Positions 48,786 to 56,970 of a stretch of 64,000 nucleotides of DNA are shown piece after piece. Source of the stretch: Deinococcus radiotolerans (lineage in GTDB: Bacteria > Deinococcota > Deinococci > Deinococcales > Deinococcaceae); assembly GCF_014647435.1 (NCBI RefSeq), contig NZ_BMPE01000001.1, positions 682,001 through 746,000 of the forward strand. Reading direction: 5' to 3'. Every line of letters begins with the position of its first letter. Positions within the stretch are counted from its first letter, which is position 1. The notes beneath the pieces are model-generated. The model saw only the letters and a program-made list of their open reading frames with translations, ran no database searches and was not told where the DNA came from. Made by a program: the position numbers and the translations under genes.

Positions 48786-50897
48786 ATGACGTCCTCCCCC
48801 GCGCAAGGCGACGACCCCTTCGCCACGCTGACCAATTCGCTCTTGCAGGCCCTTCTGCCCCTAGCCCTGAGTCCGGACTGGCACCCTGTACGGTCGCTCG
48901 GAACAGCGCCCGACCTCCCAGAGAACTGGTGGACAATCATCACCGACCTGCTGAACCTCCCGGTGCAGGCCGACGGCGGCATCCACGTGCCGCGCCATAT
49001 ACTCGAAGTGCTGGAACGCCGCTATCAACAGGCCCAGCCTGCCCGCTACCGCGATCACATCAGTCAAGTCAGTGCGGCCCTCGCGCAGGAGGGAAACATC
49101 GTGCACTCGGCAGCCCTGCTGGCCAGGGCCGGGGCCCAGGATCTCCTGGACCGTCGCCTGGAGGAGTGGATCAGCGACCGGCATCATCTGGGCGAACATG
49201 ACGCCATCCAGGACGTAGTTCGGTCCATCCCGGCAGACTGGCTGGGACCGCGGGCGGAGGCAGCTTACTGGCTCAATCAGGTGGTTGCCAGTCGGGAGGA
49301 TTCAGGGGCCGCCCGGCAGAACCTGCAGCGCGCCTATGACCGCGGAGATCGGAACCCGCGCCTTCTGCAGGCACTGAGCTACTCGCTGCATGCCGATGGT
49401 CAATACCTCCTCGCGCTCCGCGTGGCCCGCCAGGGTACGGCGCTACAGCCGCAGGGCCTTGACCGGCTCCGGCTCATGCATCAGATCAACATGTGCCTGG
49501 ACTGCCTTAACCTTGACGAGGAGCATCTGACCGCCGCGGAGGCGATGCTGAGTGAGGCGACCACTCAGGTCAATTTGTCTTACATGGGACTGGCCCACGC
49601 CACCCTGGCCTACGCCCACGAGAACCTCCAGCACTGGCCACGGGCCGAGTATCACTTCCAGCAGGCTGCCGACCTATACCGACGAACCTCACAGTGGCGT
49701 TTCCTGGCCGTGTTGCTCAACAACTACGCCGGAGCGTTGGGCGACCAGGGTCACCTCGTCGAGGCCCGGCAGTACCTGAACGACGCCGAACAGCTCCCTC
49801 ACCTGTCCGACCGGCACCGCGCCTGGATCGCCATGTCAAAGGCCACGCTCCACCACCGCTACAGCCAGCCGGCCGAAACCCGGAGCGCGGTTCGGCAAGC
49901 CACCCTTCTCCTGCAGGACCTCCAGATGTCTGCCGATGAGGCGACGGTACACCTGATGACAGCCGAGCGGCTCGCCTTCGACGCTCAGTTTGAGGAAGCA
50001 GACGAGACGCTGCGCCGGGCTCGCAACATGCTCGGGCATGACCCAGACGGCGAAGCGCACGTGGCATTCAGCACCGGGGTCATCGCTTACGCACGGCAGA
50101 ACTGGTCGGATGCCGCCACCCAGTTTCACGCAGCCCTGGACGGAAGTCTGGATAACTGGAATCAGGTCAGGGCCCATCTGTATCTGATTGCCATTGCCTT
50201 CAACACCTCCGGTCAGCCGGAACTCACCCATCTTGAACGCGCGCTCGCCAGCTTGGGTCACGACGCTCCCCTCCAGACAGACACTGCGCTCCTCACCCCC
50301 ACGCTGACCTGGCTGGCCCAGCAGCCCGGCTGGACGGCTCGGATACAGCAGGTGTTTACACTGGGCAGCGCCGGCTCAATTGTCCTCCGCCTAGAGCTGT
50401 ACGGGGACGTCGAGGCTTACCGACAGACGCAGCTCCTAAGTTTTCCGCTGCGCCGCTCGACCGAACTCCTCGCCTATCTGGCCCTGACTGGACCGAGCAC
50501 CCGCAAACAGATCATGGCCGCCCTGTGGGAGGAAGCCATGGGTCCCAAAGTCATCGACCGGTTCAAGAAGACGCTGCGCAGCCTCCGCACCGCCCTCAGC
50601 GCTCACCTGCCAGAAGGTAGCGATCCGGTCATCGTGCAGAACGGCCGGTACCGCCTCAATCCACTGTTCACCGTCACCGTGTCATGGCTGCCCGATCAGC
50701 TGTTCGCCGCGCCTGATCTGCTACAGACCGGGCAACTGGATATTCGTGGAGTATTCCTGGCCGACGCCACAGGACCATGGGCCGAGGACCTGCGACCTGA
50801 GGTCCATGAGCACCTGTACCGACATCTCACTGCACGCCTCGCCGCCGGTGATCCAACCGTCCATAAGGCCCTGATCCTCTTGCGGCCGCAGATCTGA
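48786..50897 (+). CDS. TPR-repeat protein with C-terminal winged helix, probable transcriptional regulator
   Basis: 703 residues. The first about 520 residues are helical repeats with TPR-like signatures (LAHATLAYAHENLQHWPRAEYHFQQAADLYRR; LNNYAGALGDQGHLVEARQYLNDAEQL). Residues about 555-630 form an OmpR/BTAD-type winged helix (RRSTELLAYLALTGPSTRKQIMAALWEEAMGPKVIDRFKKTLRSLRTAL...NGRYRLNP). Domain order is reversed relative to SARP/MalT proteins, and there is no ATPase domain. TAGGAT (48774-48779) is 6 nt before the ATG. Confidence 0.7.
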   Translation: MTSSPAQGDDPFATLTNSLLQALLPLALSPDWHPVRSLGTAPDLPENWWTIITDLLNLPVQADGGIHVPRHILEVLERRYQQAQPARYRDHISQVSAALAQEGNIVHSAALLARAGAQDLLDRRLEEWISDRHHLGEHDAIQDVVRSIPADWLGPRAEAAYWLNQVVASREDSGAARQNLQRAYDRGDRNPRLLQALSYSLHADGQYLLALRVARQGTALQPQGLDRLRLMHQINMCLDCLNLDEEHLTAAEAMLSEATTQVNLSYMGLAHATLAYAHENLQHWPRAEYHFQQAADLYRRTSQWRFLAVLLNNYAGALGDQGHLVEARQYLNDAEQLPHLSDRHRAWIAMSKATLHHRYSQPAETRSAVRQATLLLQDLQMSADEATVHLMTAERLAFDAQFEEADETLRRARNMLGHDPDGEAHVAFSTGVIAYARQNWSDAATQFHAALDGSLDNWNQVRAHLYLIAIAFNTSGQPELTHLERALASLGHDAPLQTDTALLTPTLTWLAQQPGWTARIQQVFTLGSAGSIVLRLELYGDVEAYRQTQLLSFPLRRSTELLAYLALTGPSTRKQIMAALWEEAMGPKVIDRFKKTLRSLRTALSAHLPEGSDPVIVQNGRYRLNPLFTVTVSWLPDQLFAAPDLLQTGQLDIRGVFLADATGPWAEDLRPEVHEHLYRHLTARLAAGDPTVHKALILLRPQI

Positions 50898-50983
50898 CGG
50901 AGGGGCGACTGTGGACTGACGGGTCACCCAGACACGTGCGGTGCGAACAGAAACACCCATGACGCACTGCGGTCTACCCCTAG

Positions 50984-51352
50984 TCAGGCGATGAGGAACC
51001 CAGAATGACTCCGGTCGCTCGCCTGAAGCGAGCCTACGGTTGTCCTTCGTAACTGACGGCCTTGGGCGCTCGCCCTCCTCCTGGTGGAGAGGTCTATCAG
51101 GCTGTTGACCTGGGGCAGCGTGAACGCGAGGGCGGAAGGGCACCCCCACTGTTCGGGTGAGTCCGCTTGTAAGACCACTGGCAGAACTGACGTGGATTCA
51201 CGGGTTGATTCAGCAGATTGTGCAGGCAAGGTCCGTGGAGGTGGATTACCAAGATCCAGGCCCAGTCGAGTACGAGTCGCGTCGCGTACGACTGGATCAC
51301 TGATCCGGCTGAGGTAGGCTTCCGCCGCGTGCCGGTTCGGGAAGGGATTCAC
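50984..51352 (-). CDS. Doubtful small gene
   Basis: 122 codons from GTG 51352. The first about 40 residues read as protein (NRHAAEAYLSRISDPVVRDATRTRLGLDLG); the remainder is Ser/Arg-rich and unconvincing. Possibly a truncated gene whose 3' part has been replaced. A GCTCGC-ctgaa-GCGAGC hairpin lies near 51016-51033. Confidence 0.3.
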   Translation of the reverse strand: MNPFPNRHAAEAYLSRISDPVVRDATRTRLGLDLGNPPPRTLPAQSAESTRESTSVLPVVLQADSPEQWGCPSALAFTLPQVNSLIDLSTRRRASAQGRQLRRTTVGSLQASDRSHSGFLIA

Positions 51353-51402
51353 GCTGTGCTCCCATCAATGGGAATGTAAGACGCGTTACCTAGGATGAAA
51401 AC

Positions 51403-51888
51403 ATGGCGCTTTCCACTGGTGACATCCTTCCAGAGTTCGTGGCAGTTCAGGACAATGGCCGCCCGTATGAGCCGACGCCCGGCCGCTGGCGCGTGCTGTT
51501 CTTCTTTCCTAAGACGGTCACCACGCACTGTCAATTGCAGGCCCGGCAGTATCAGGCGCGCCTTGCGGGCTTTGAGGACTTGAATGTTGATGTGGTGGGC
51601 ATCAACGGGGATCCTCGGCAGGATCAGCTGCACTTCCGCTCGACGTGCAAGCTGGGCTACCCGCTCGTGAACGATGGGGATCAAGAGATCAGCCGCGCGT
51701 TTGACCTGCTGGATAACCCGTGGCCGGGCGAGGCGGTGGGCCGACCGAAGCGCGAGACGTTCCTGGTGGATCCTCGGGGCGTCATCCGCCGGCACTGGAC
51801 GGGTGTAGACCCAGCGCAGGATGCACAGGTGGTCCTGGAAGCTGTGCAGGACATTCAGCAGGGCGAGACGGAGCTCCTGCTGGCTTGA
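51403..51888 (+). CDS. Peroxiredoxin of the AhpC/TSA family
   Basis: 161 residues with the thioredoxin fold of peroxiredoxins. LFFFPKTVTTHCQLQARQYQARL holds a Thr/Cys pair at the peroxidatic position instead of the usual PGCTxE of PrxQ. KLGYPLVNDGDQEISRAFDLL and ETFLVDPRGVIRRHW follow. TAGGAT (51391-51396) lies 6 nt before the ATG. Second thiol peroxidase of the window besides bcp; substrate unknown. Confidence 0.8.
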   Translation: MALSTGDILPEFVAVQDNGRPYEPTPGRWRVLFFFPKTVTTHCQLQARQYQARLAGFEDLNVDVVGINGDPRQDQLHFRSTCKLGYPLVNDGDQEISRAFDLLDNPWPGEAVGRPKRETFLVDPRGVIRRHWTGVDPAQDAQVVLEAVQDIQQGETELLLA

Positions 51889-51893
51889 AGCCC

Positions 51894-52043
51894 TCACGGC
51901 TGCTCCACGGGGAGCCACTCCAGGGTCTTGTCATGCTGCCCGGCGAGTCCTTTGGGATTCAGTTCAGCGAACGCCTTCTGGGTGCGCGCGGTGGCACTCG
52001 GTTAGGTCCGGGTGCGCCTGGTGCGGTGACTGAGCTGCGTCAT
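51894..52043 (-). pseudogene. Small phage-like gene with an internal TAA
   Basis: 50 codons in one frame from ATG 52043 (ATGA overlap with the preceding gene): MTQLSHRTRRTRT, stop TAA at 52002-52004, then natural sequence (KAFAELNPKGLAGQHDKTLEWLPVEQP). The stop equals CAA with C changed to T. Last gene of the micro-gene chain. Confidence 0.45.
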
Positions 52044-52129
52044 CGGCTCACCTGCCAGGGCGTCTCAGGCAGCGTGGAGCCCGTCTTGGGGTTGACCAGC
52101 TTGTAGCCGGGCTTGTGCCACTTGATCAC
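52040..52129 (-). CDS. 29-residue micro-gene
   Basis: GTG 52129 overlaps the preceding stop (GTGA); its own stop overlaps the next ATG. Sequence is Lys/Trp-rich at the start (IKWHKPGYKLVNPKTG). Supported by the chain of overlaps only. Confidence 0.4.
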   Translation of the reverse strand: MIKWHKPGYKLVNPKTGSTLPETPWQVSR

Positions 52130-52191
52130 TCCGGGATGGCGACCCAGCGAGCGCCACACAGGCGGCAGTACGTGAAGTAGGGCGCCTTCAC
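52126..52191 (-). CDS. 21-residue micro-gene with CxxC knuckle
   Basis: GTG 52191 inside the preceding TGA. Encodes KAPYFTYCRLCGARWVAIPE, half of a zinc ribbon. Confidence 0.4.
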   Translation of the reverse strand: MKAPYFTYCRLCGARWVAIPE

Positions 52192-52322
52192 TCCGCGATC
52201 ACCTCGCCTTTCAGCACCTTGGCAATCTTCTCCGTGACCAGTACGTCTTCAGGAAGGTGCCCGTGGGCTGCGCGGTGGTAGCTGCGGAAGCGGGCGGTGG
52301 TCAGCAGAACCAGTTCCGCCAT
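52188..52322 (-). CDS. 44-residue hypothetical protein
   Basis: ATG 52322 with GGAG close upstream, overlapping the preceding gene by 22 bp. Sequence AELVLLTTARFRSYHRAAHGHLPEDVLVTEKIAKVLKGEVIAE is well-formed protein. Unknown role. Confidence 0.45.
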   Translation of the reverse strand: MAELVLLTTARFRSYHRAAHGHLPEDVLVTEKIAKVLKGEVIAE

Positions 52323-52465
52323 CTCCTTTGCGCTGTAACGAGGCTCCCTTCAGCGTCCCGGTTGCGCTCGACGATGTGGCCGTACTGGCGCATCAGCTGC
52401 ACGTACTGGACCTCGTCACCGTTCGATTCCTGCCAGAGCTTCATCGGGCTGGGGCGCTTATGCAT
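52301..52465 (-). CDS. 54-residue hypothetical protein
   Basis: ATG 52465 with a strong GAGGAGG ribosome site; overlaps the preceding stop by one base (TGATG). Charged, Trp/Tyr/Gln-rich (MKLWQESNGDEVQYVQLMRQYGHIVERNRD). Unknown. Confidence 0.5.
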   Translation of the reverse strand: MHKRPSPMKLWQESNGDEVQYVQLMRQYGHIVERNRDAEGSLVTAQRRWRNWFC

Positions 52466-52656
52466 CAGGCCTTCACCTCCTCGACAAGGTTCAGGACGGC
52501 CTTCTTCAGCCACTCGGCGGGTTCACCGAAGGCGATGGTCGCGTGGATGGCGGTGTCGATGATCAGGGCCTCCTCCTTGGGGTTCCCACTGAGATCGCGC
52601 TTAATGACGATGCGGAGCTCCTGGGTGGCGGTCAGGCCCTGCTGCGCGGGGCTCAG
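52465..52656 (-). CDS. 63-residue protein with apparent CTG start
   Basis: A clean frame ends at 52465: GLTATQELRIVIKRDLSGNPKEEALIIDTAIHATIAFGEPAEWLKKAVLNLVEEVKA. The only start at the expected overlap with the preceding stop is CTG at 52656 (CTGA where neighbours have ATGA/GTGA). Either a rare start or a mutated ATG/GTG. Confidence 0.45.
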   Translation of the reverse strand: MSPAQQGLTATQELRIVIKRDLSGNPKEEALIIDTAIHATIAFGEPAEWLKKAVLNLVEEVKA

Positions 52657-53285
52657 GCACCACCGTTGCTCTTGGCCTGAATGGTGCTTCCCTGCACGTG
52701 AGTCTTCTGGCGCTGCAGGCGCTCGTGGGTGCCGATGCTGACGTTCTCGTGGATCATGGCCATGCGGGCGGGTTCGGGCAGGTCTGTGAACGGTAGGGGC
52801 TCGCCATTCACGGGGGGCGCCACGGTGCCGTGATCATCGATGGCCTGCACGACTTCCGCCACGGCCCTGATCTGGCTGGTGGTAGGCTTCGCGCTGCCCG
52901 TCGTGGTCTGGATGAACTTCGCAACAGTGGCGACCTGCTCAGGCGCCAGTTCCTGAACGACTTTCGCCGCCGCTTTTCCCTCGGGCCAGCGGGCCTGGTG
53001 CTCGTTCTCGCGTGTGTAGCCAATTGGTTCCAGCACCTAGGCCACTTCGGCAGCGGCGATCAGGCGCCCGGCGTGCTGCCGGCTGAAATTCCAGCGTTCC
53101 TGTAAGTAGACGTCAAAGGTGGTGTGGGCGGCACGGTACAGGCGACCATCCCGGATCTCCGCGAGGGCACTGCCGGTCCGTTGGAACTCGTGCAGGCCGT
53201 TTTGGGTCACACGTTCGAGCTGAGCGAAGTGCTGCTGCTCGTCCAGATGAGGTGCCTTGTTCAATCGCCGCAAGGGATGCTTCAC
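52653..53285 (-). pseudogene. Phage/plasmid-type DNA-binding-like gene interrupted by an in-frame TAG
   Basis: 210 codons from GTG 53285. The N-terminal unit (LERVTQNGLHEFQRTGSALAEIRDGRLYRAAHTTFDVYLQERWNFSRQHAGRLIAAAEV) is a widespread phage/ICE domain. The frame hits TAG at 53037-53039 (codon 83), then continues intact for 127 codons (ARWPEGKAAAKVVQELAPEQVATVAKFI...). The stop sits where Gln is expected. First gene of the micro-gene chain. Confidence 0.6.
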
Positions 53286-53345
53286 GCGGTTCGAGGGATG
53301 GTCGGAACGTGTCGGGTCACAGTGAAGACTCCACAAGGAGGCACC

Positions 53346-53840
53346 ATGACGACCTTGAAGAACCTGCAGGACCTGTACGTTGAACAACTCAAGGACTTGT
53401 ACTCTGCTGAGACGCAGCTTGTTCAGGCGCTGCCGAAGATGGCAGCGGCCGCCAGTGACGCCCAGCTCAAGCAAGGCTTCGAGCGGCACCTGGATCAGAC
53501 GAAGGTGCATGTGCAGCGCCTTGAGGGGCTGTTCAAATCCCTGAACAAGGACCCGGGTGGGCACACCTGCAAGGCGATGCAGGGCCTGATCGCGGAGGGC
53601 GAGGAGATGATCAAGGAGAACGCTGCGCCTGACGTGAAAGACGCCGGGTTGATCGCGGCGGCGCAGCGGGTGGAGCACTACGAAATCGCGGGGTACGGCA
53701 CGGTGGTGCGGTACGCGGAGGTGCTGGGCTTGCCAGATCACATGATGCAGTTGCGCATGACAGAGCAGGAGGAGAAGGACACGGACCTGACGTTGACGTC
53801 CGCGGCGAACACGATCAACTTGAAAGCCGCGCGCGCCTGA
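53346..53840 (+). CDS. DUF892 (YciE/YciF) ferritin-like protein
   Basis: 164-residue four-helix-bundle protein. KNLQDLYVEQLKDLYSAETQLVQALPKMAAAASD and the later AAQRVEHYEIAGYGTVVRYAEVLG carry the Glu/His iron-ligand pattern of the family. A strong AAGGAGG ribosome site precedes ATG 53346, and a perfect terminator follows. Family members are stress-induced; exact role unknown. Looks complete in an otherwise decaying region. Confidence 0.85.
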   Translation: MTTLKNLQDLYVEQLKDLYSAETQLVQALPKMAAAASDAQLKQGFERHLDQTKVHVQRLEGLFKSLNKDPGGHTCKAMQGLIAEGEEMIKENAAPDVKDAGLIAAAQRVEHYEIAGYGTVVRYAEVLGLPDHMMQLRMTEQEEKDTDLTLTSAANTINLKAARA

Positions 53841-53852
53841 CCGGCGTGTTCC

Positions 53853-53883
53853 TGCCCACCCGAAGATCCGGGTGGGCATTTTT
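53853..53883 (+). terminator. Intrinsic terminator of the DUF892 gene
   Basis: GCCCACCCG-aagat-CGGGTGGGC followed by ATTTTT. Confidence 0.85.
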
Positions 53884-54254
53884 CATGGTCCTAGGCGTGT
53901 TCAGGTCTGGACTGGGGGCTGCCGCGCTGAGCACCTGGCGCTGCGTGACGGTCAGGGCGGGCAGGGTCACAGCGCGTCCCCTTCATACTGTTTCAGTGCC
54001 GCCAATTCTGCCACCCGCGAAACGCGGTGGCTGTTGTATGTTAAAAGAGCCGAAAAGAGGTAGGCCCAGCTGGCGGATGGACGGGAGTAGCGTCTTCGGA
54101 CAACACGGCGCCAGACCTTTGCGTCTGGTGAATAAGGGACGAGATGGGACCTTACTTGGCACGGGGGGAGTGGTGAAGAGCCACTTCCTTTCGTTTGCTC
54201 TTGATGCTGTTTGGCTCGTCCCCGGGACCGGCGCGGAACGCCCCCGTTCCCTGG
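53884..54254 (-). other. Remnants of small minus-strand genes
   Basis: 371 bp with no full gene. On the minus strand AELAALKQYEGDAL ends at a TGA overlapped by a GTG (near 53970). From there VTLPALTVTQRQVLSAAAPSPDLNTPRTM runs into the DUF892 terminator without a proper end. A perfect-arm hairpin CCACC-CGCG/CGCG-GTGG lies near 54010-54030. Confidence 0.35.
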
Positions 54255-54599
54255 TCAGTCAGCGGCGCCGTCGGTGTCGGGCAGGTTGGAGGGCAGGTCC
54301 TCGCCCGGCTGTTCGGGGTCCAGCGTCATGCAAGGCGGGACGGGCCCGGCGTCAACGTATAGGGGATCATCCGTTCCAGGCACGTCCTGCACTTCGGTCA
54401 CAGGGTCCTGATCGCCGATTTCGGGTAGCGCCTCGCTTTCCCCCGTGCCGGTCAGCAGAGGCTGCGCGCCCATGTCGGCCATCAGCTGCGCGTGATCCTG
54501 TTCCAGCTGGCGATTTGCGGCCAGTTCCTGCTGGATGGTGCCTTCCAAACGAGCGAGAGGGGTCAGCTCCTGGGTGGCGAGGGGTTGAACGGTGGTCAT
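54255..54599 (-). CDS. Acidic phage-like protein, intact paralogue
   Basis: 114 residues, Gln/Glu/Asp-rich: a helical N terminus (LARLEGTIQQELAANRQLEQDHAQL) and an acidic C terminus with DPLYVDAGPVPPCMTLDPEQPGEDLP. The C terminus and the helix match the broken gene at 55104-55481. ATG 54599 has a GAGGAAAG ribosome site. Function unknown; low-complexity acidic tail. Confidence 0.5.
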   Translation of the reverse strand: MTTVQPLATQELTPLARLEGTIQQELAANRQLEQDHAQLMADMGAQPLLTGTGESEALPEIGDQDPVTEVQDVPGTDDPLYVDAGPVPPCMTLDPEQPGEDLPSNLPDTDGAAD

Positions 54600-54693
54600 C
54601 CGGCTTTCCTCACGGAGCAGCGGCTGGAACAGCAGCGTAAGCGTTGGTTCATGCTTGGGTCCTCGGGAACGGGAGTGAACTACCCTCGGGAGC

Positions 54694-55071
54694 ATGACCC
54701 CCGTTATTTATCCGCTGTCCAGTTCGACGGTTCCACGTGCGGGTGTCGTTGACGTGCCCTGCTATCAGGTGCAATCGTTCAATGGGAGAACCGCCTTGCT
54801 TTCCTCTGAAGGGACATGGGTGGACTTCGACTTCACCACCTTGACCGAACATGACTTTGAGCTGGCCACGGGTGAACGTGGCGAGGCGTGGACCACCCAG
54901 GGACTGATCGCGGTGGACATGGACTGGCTGATTGACGTGATGGAGGCCACGACCCGACATCAGAAGACACTGGGCGCTGAGATTGACGCCGTGTGGTATT
55001 ACCTGTCGCCGATGAACATGCAGCCCACCGTCGTGGCTGGGCGGTACGTGGTCGTAGGCCTTTACCGCTAA
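54694..55071 (+). CDS. Hypothetical protein
   Basis: 125-residue beta-rich soluble protein (VVDVPCYQVQSFNGRTALLSSEGTWVDFDFTTLTEHDFELATGER...). TACCCT (54681-54686) lies 7 nt before ATG 54694. Family not recognised. Confidence 0.6.
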   Translation: MTPVIYPLSSSTVPRAGVVDVPCYQVQSFNGRTALLSSEGTWVDFDFTTLTEHDFELATGERGEAWTTQGLIAVDMDWLIDVMEATTRHQKTLGAEIDAVWYYLSPMNMQPTVVAGRYVVVGLYR

Positions 55072-55103
55072 TGGGGAAACGAGTACATCAGGGGTGGCTG
55101 ACA

Positions 55104-55481
55104 TCAGCCCGCGATGCCCGGACGGTTGATTGGAAACGGTAGGTCCTCGTTCGGCTGTTTGGTGTCCAGGGTCATGCGGGGCGACACGGGTCCCACATCC
55201 ACGTACACCGGCTCGTCGAAGGCGGGTGTGATGTCGACGTCCTAGGGTTCATACACCGGCACGGTGGGGTCCAGATCCATGTCGGGCAGGTGGGGGATGT
55301 CATCCAGGAACAGGGATTCCTGCCCGTTCAGCGCCCGGTTGTTGGCCAGCTCTTCCTAGATCTGAGCTTCGGTCTACTCTTCCAAGTTGGGCATGTTGCT
55401 GACCGTGCATTCTAGGCTGCAGCTCGCTTCAAACAGGCCAGCGGAGGTCAGCCCCGCCTGGCCTAGTGCCTCCTGCGACAT
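55104..55481 (-). pseudogene. Acidic phage-like gene with three in-frame TAG codons
   Basis: 126 codons from ATG 55481, with TAG at 55374-55376, 55356-55358 and 55242-55244 and no frameshift. Segments between stops match the intact paralogue at 54255: TEAQI-stop-EELANNR against GTIQQELAANR, and EPVYVDVGPVSPRMTLDTKQPNEDLP against its acidic tail. One stop aligns directly with a Gln of the paralogue. Confidence 0.65.
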
Positions 55482-55603
55482 GCGGGTGGTGAACTGCGTC
55501 TTGGGGTGCAGCCCAGAGCGGCGCGGCACGCCTACCTGCCCCGTGAGCGGGAAGGGCAGCAACAGCTTCTACACCGTGAGCACCGTGGACGGCGCCGCGC
55601 GCC

Positions 55604-56044
55604 TTGCCCTGGCGGATCGCCCTGCGCGACGCCGAGACGCTGGCCTGCCTGGTCAGCCGACGACAGGCAGACCCCCACGAAGCCCAGTGGGCCCTCCTCG
55701 AGGTACGCCGAGCGGCCCTGATCGACCTGCACCTGGAAGGCCTGATTGACCGGGCGGAGTTCGTGCGGCGCCGCGATGACCTGCAAGGTCAGATCCAAGC
55801 TCTCGTCCCAATCAGCACGCCCATCCTGCCCGCACCGAAACTCACCGACCTTGCCGATGGGCTGCCCAGTCTCGAAGACGCTGAGTACATGGCCCTCCTC
55901 GATGACCTCGACGTGCACTTCACCGCGCAGAAAGGCGCGCACTTCCACGTGCGCGCCCCGAACTTCCCCATCGCTCAAACACGTGTGGGACGCTTCAGAA
56001 TCAGCCAGCCTGTCCGAACTGCATTCGGACATGCGAGTTTTTAA
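55604..56044 (+). pseudogene. C-terminal fragment resembling a large serine recombinase
   Basis: 146 codons from TTG 55604. LIDLHLEGLIDRAEFVRRRDDLQGQIQAL is the helical Glu/Arg pattern typical of the C-terminal region of serine integrases. No catalytic N-terminal domain or zinc ribbon is found upstream. Other identities are possible. Confidence 0.4.
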
Positions 56045-56138
56045 GGCAGTAGAAAACGCCGCCATCTTGGCCGGCGCTGAGATGCGGGCGTTCCTCTGAC
56101 CACAGTCCCACCGTTCGCCCCAGCTTACGCTCAGGGGT

Positions 56139-56420
56139 ATGACGCCTGACCTGCTGCGCCCGGTGCTGCTGGTGATCGTCCCCGCAGACTGGGACGCCGT
56201 GCCAGAGGGCGTGGCGGAGTTGCGGCGGTGCCTCGCGGACGAGTACGGCGCGTCCCTGATGCTGCGGCAGGCCACGGCGCCCCTCTCGTCTCCCCTGCCC
56301 CTGTACGCGGGCTACTGGGAGCCGAAGGCACAGTGGTACGCGCGGCGGGACGTGACGCCCCGGTTAGCTGAGGCATTTGTAGACCTGAGGTGGTTTGACG
56401 CAGAGCTGGAAGCAGGATGA
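56139..56420 (+). CDS. Hypothetical protein
   Basis: 93-residue soluble protein (LLRPVLLVIVPADWDAVPEGVAELRRCLADEYGASLMLRQA...GYWEPKAQWYARRDVTPRLAEAFVDLRWF). TACGCT (56126-56131) is 7 nt before the ATG. Unknown family. Confidence 0.55.
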   Translation: MTPDLLRPVLLVIVPADWDAVPEGVAELRRCLADEYGASLMLRQATAPLSSPLPLYAGYWEPKAQWYARRDVTPRLAEAFVDLRWFDAELEAG

Positions 56421-56425
56421 AGAAG

Positions 56426-56450
56426 CCCCAACTGCGTGAAGCAGTTGGGG
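56426..56450. terminator. Bidirectional hairpin between the hypothetical gene and pilin 1
   Basis: CCCCAACTGC-gtgaa-GCAGTTGGGG, between converging genes. Confidence 0.75.
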
Positions 56451-56486
56451 GTGCAATCGTCTGGTTCAGGGCGCGCTCTGACAGAC

Positions 56487-56915
56487 TTATTTCTTGATGG
56501 TGCTGTTCGTGACGTGGTACGCCACACCGGTACCGCCATGCGTGGTGGCGACGGACACGTCAAAGGTGTACGAGCTTTCACCGCTGACCGGTGCAGTTCC
56601 GGCGTTCACCACGAGCCCCACGGCATTGCATGGCCCGAGCACCCTTGAATCCCAGTCGGTGCCGCCGGTCGGGACGGTCGTGGTGATCGTGGTGGCGGTG
56701 GCTGCCTTGGTGGCCGCCGCGATGACGGGGAGTCCGTCGGTATCCAGCATGGCCTGCGCGGTCTGGATGGACTTGCCGCACGCGATCGCGGCTTGGTCCT
56801 TGGCCCGCGCGCGGGCACTGAGCAGGTTCGGCACCAGCACGGCCGCGAGAATGCCAATAATGGCAATGACGATCAGCAACTCAATCAGGGTGAAGCCTTG
56901 GGTGCTGTTGTTCAT
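56487..56915 (-). CDS. Type IV pilin-like protein, copy 1
   Basis: 142-residue prepilin. Short leader MNNSTQG, cleavage before FTLIELLIVIAIIGILAAVLVPNLL with Glu5 of the mature protein, then a soluble domain with two Cys (in AIACGKS and LGPCNAVG) able to form a disulfide. Third in the transcriptional order of the tandem set, and the most divergent. CTGGAG ribosome site; a terminator-like hairpin lies directly upstream. Confidence 0.9.
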   Translation of the reverse strand: MNNSTQGFTLIELLIVIAIIGILAAVLVPNLLSARARAKDQAAIACGKSIQTAQAMLDTDGLPVIAAATKAATATTITTTVPTGGTDWDSRVLGPCNAVGLVVNAGTAPVSGESSYTFDVSVATTHGGTGVAYHVTNSTIKK

Positions 56916-56934
56916 AACGCTCCAGGTATGGCAA

Positions 56935-56958
56935 AAGCCGCCCCGAAGGGCGGCTTTC
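56935..56958 (-). terminator. Terminator between pilin 2 and pilin 1
   Basis: AAAGCCGCCC/GGGCGGCTTT stem with TTTT on the minus strand, 12 nt past pilin 2 and about 20 nt before the pilin 1 ATG. Confidence 0.75.
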
Positions 56959-56970
56959 GGCCCTTACGGT

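Noticed and set aside
51894..55481. Genome-wide reassignment of TAG to Gln
   Set aside because: TAG ends normal genes here and CAG is the ordinary Gln codon throughout; one stop is TAA; no suppressor tRNA lies in the window. Local decay or suppression is more likely.
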